Below, one piece after another: positions 5,517-5,961 of a stretch of DNA of 5,961 bases. Location of the stretch: contig JAEHDC010000010.1 of the NCBI GenBank assembly GCA_016880595.1, forward strand, positions 1-5,961, read 5' to 3'. The notes beneath the pieces are model-generated. The model saw nothing but the letters and a program-made list of their open reading frames with translations. It made no database searches and had not been told where the DNA came from. The DNA is from Candidatus Saccharimonadota bacterium. Lineage in GTDB: Bacteria; Patescibacteriota; Saccharimonadia; Saccharimonadales; EFPC-124. The stretch's first letter is position 1. The number at the start of each line of letters is the position of its first letter. The position numbers were made by a program, and so were the translations under genes.

Positions 5517-5921
5517 ATGCGCTTCTCGCGCATTCTGGCAACGGTCACCATTACTACGGTAGCAGCTGTGACGCTTTCAGCCACAGTCCGAGGAGTAGCA
5601 TTTGCTCAAAACGACACAAAAGCCGACGTCATATCTGCGATTTCTTCCGTAGGTAGACTTGTCACTCAAGCCGTCTCGACATCTACTGATGATGTATCGG
5701 CGGCGCGAACGGCGAGCATTAATATTCCACGCGACCCGTCGCAAGGCGTAGCAATCACAACAAAAGGCCAAACGACAACCATCGCACTACCGAATGCCGC
5801 AGAACTCAGCCAAGGCTTCAAAACCTCGAGCGGCATGGTTATATACCATAATGCAAACGGCAGCGATGAAGTAGTAGTACCCACAGCTGCGTCTTGCTGC
5901 CTACCGTTCTTAGTAATGTAA
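5517..5921 (+). CDS. Secreted protein of unknown function, apparently frameshifted near its visible 3' end
   Basis: I do not recognise a named family. The first ~30 residues form a Sec signal peptide: basic MRFSR, a hydrophobic core, and a likely cleavage after AFA (30/31 region). The mature chain is polar and Thr/Ser/Ala-rich, with an Asp-rich helix-like start (TKADVISAISSVGRLVTQAV) and a beta-rich part: INIPRDPSQGVAI, TTTIALPNAAEL, GMVIYHNANGSDEVVVPTAA. That pattern loosely resembles uncharacterised secreted proteins of Actinobacteria; this is an impression only. The frame stops at 5919 after an atypical hydrophobic Cys-Cys tail, whereas the -1 frame from 5891 continues to the window edge with a matching composition (VLLPTVLSNVTTPTSPSTLG). 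The likely full gene therefore runs past 5961 with one base missing near 5890. AGGAG (5507-5511), five bases before the ATG, fixes the start. GC is ~51% over 5521-5880. Confidence 0.7.
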   Translation: MRFSRILATVTITTVAAVTLSATVRGVAFAQNDTKADVISAISSVGRLVTQAVSTSTDDVSAARTASINIPRDPSQGVAITTKGQTTTIALPNAAELSQGFKTSSGMVIYHNANGSDEVVVPTAASCCLPFLVM

Positions 5922-5961
5922 CAACTCCTACCAGTCCGAGCACTCTTGGCACGGTCACTTC

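Noticed and set aside
5577..5884. Minus-strand ORFs across the secreted-protein gene
   Set aside because: They oppose a gene with clear signal peptide, SD site and promoter, and have Arg/Cys-rich shadow-like composition.

Overview
The window most likely comes from a Patescibacteria/CPR genome, with Candidatus Saccharibacteria the best guess. The reasons are a single prepilin-like protein, a surface protein with a lamin-tail domain and Ser/Thr-rich stalk, a two-helix bacterial PH-domain membrane protein, and compact gene packing. The standard code with TGA as stop fits every gene, which argues against the code-variant CPR lineages. The assignment rests on protein character only; there is no rRNA or other marker here.

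Layout from left to right. Positions 1-726 (+) are the 3' part of a lamin-tail-domain surface protein, cut by the window edge. Positions 3900 down to 841 (-) form a tight three-gene unit, recA, recX, then a GspE/PilB-like secretion ATPase, with gaps of 9 and about 33 bp. Positions 4033-4425 (+) encode a small type IV prepilin/pseudopilin, divergent from recA across a 132-bp promoter region. Positions 5106-4426 (-) encode a bPH2-type membrane protein whose stop codon directly abuts the pilin stop. Positions 5107-5516 are a 410-bp AT-rich gap with promoter-like elements and a near-perfect 29-bp palindrome. Positions 5517 to the right edge (+) hold a secreted protein of unknown function that appears to be frameshifted near 5890.

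The best functional reading is DNA uptake and recombination: RecA with its modulator RecX, a pilus-type ATPase in the same unit, and a pilin on the other side of the recA promoter. This is inference from context. The ATPase has lost several residues normally needed for efficient hydrolysis (Walker B Glu changed to Asp, both conserved His-box histidines absent), so it may be a regulatory or specialised paralogue rather than the main pilus motor.

Most worth a second look are the degenerate ATPase in the recA operon, the palindrome placed exactly at the predicted start of the secreted-protein transcript, the apparent frameshift in that gene, and the lack of Shine-Dalgarno sites before recX and the ATPase, where -10-like boxes sit at leaderless spacing. 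I see no CRISPR array, insertion sequence, intact tRNA or rRNA, and no clear new defence or toxin system.
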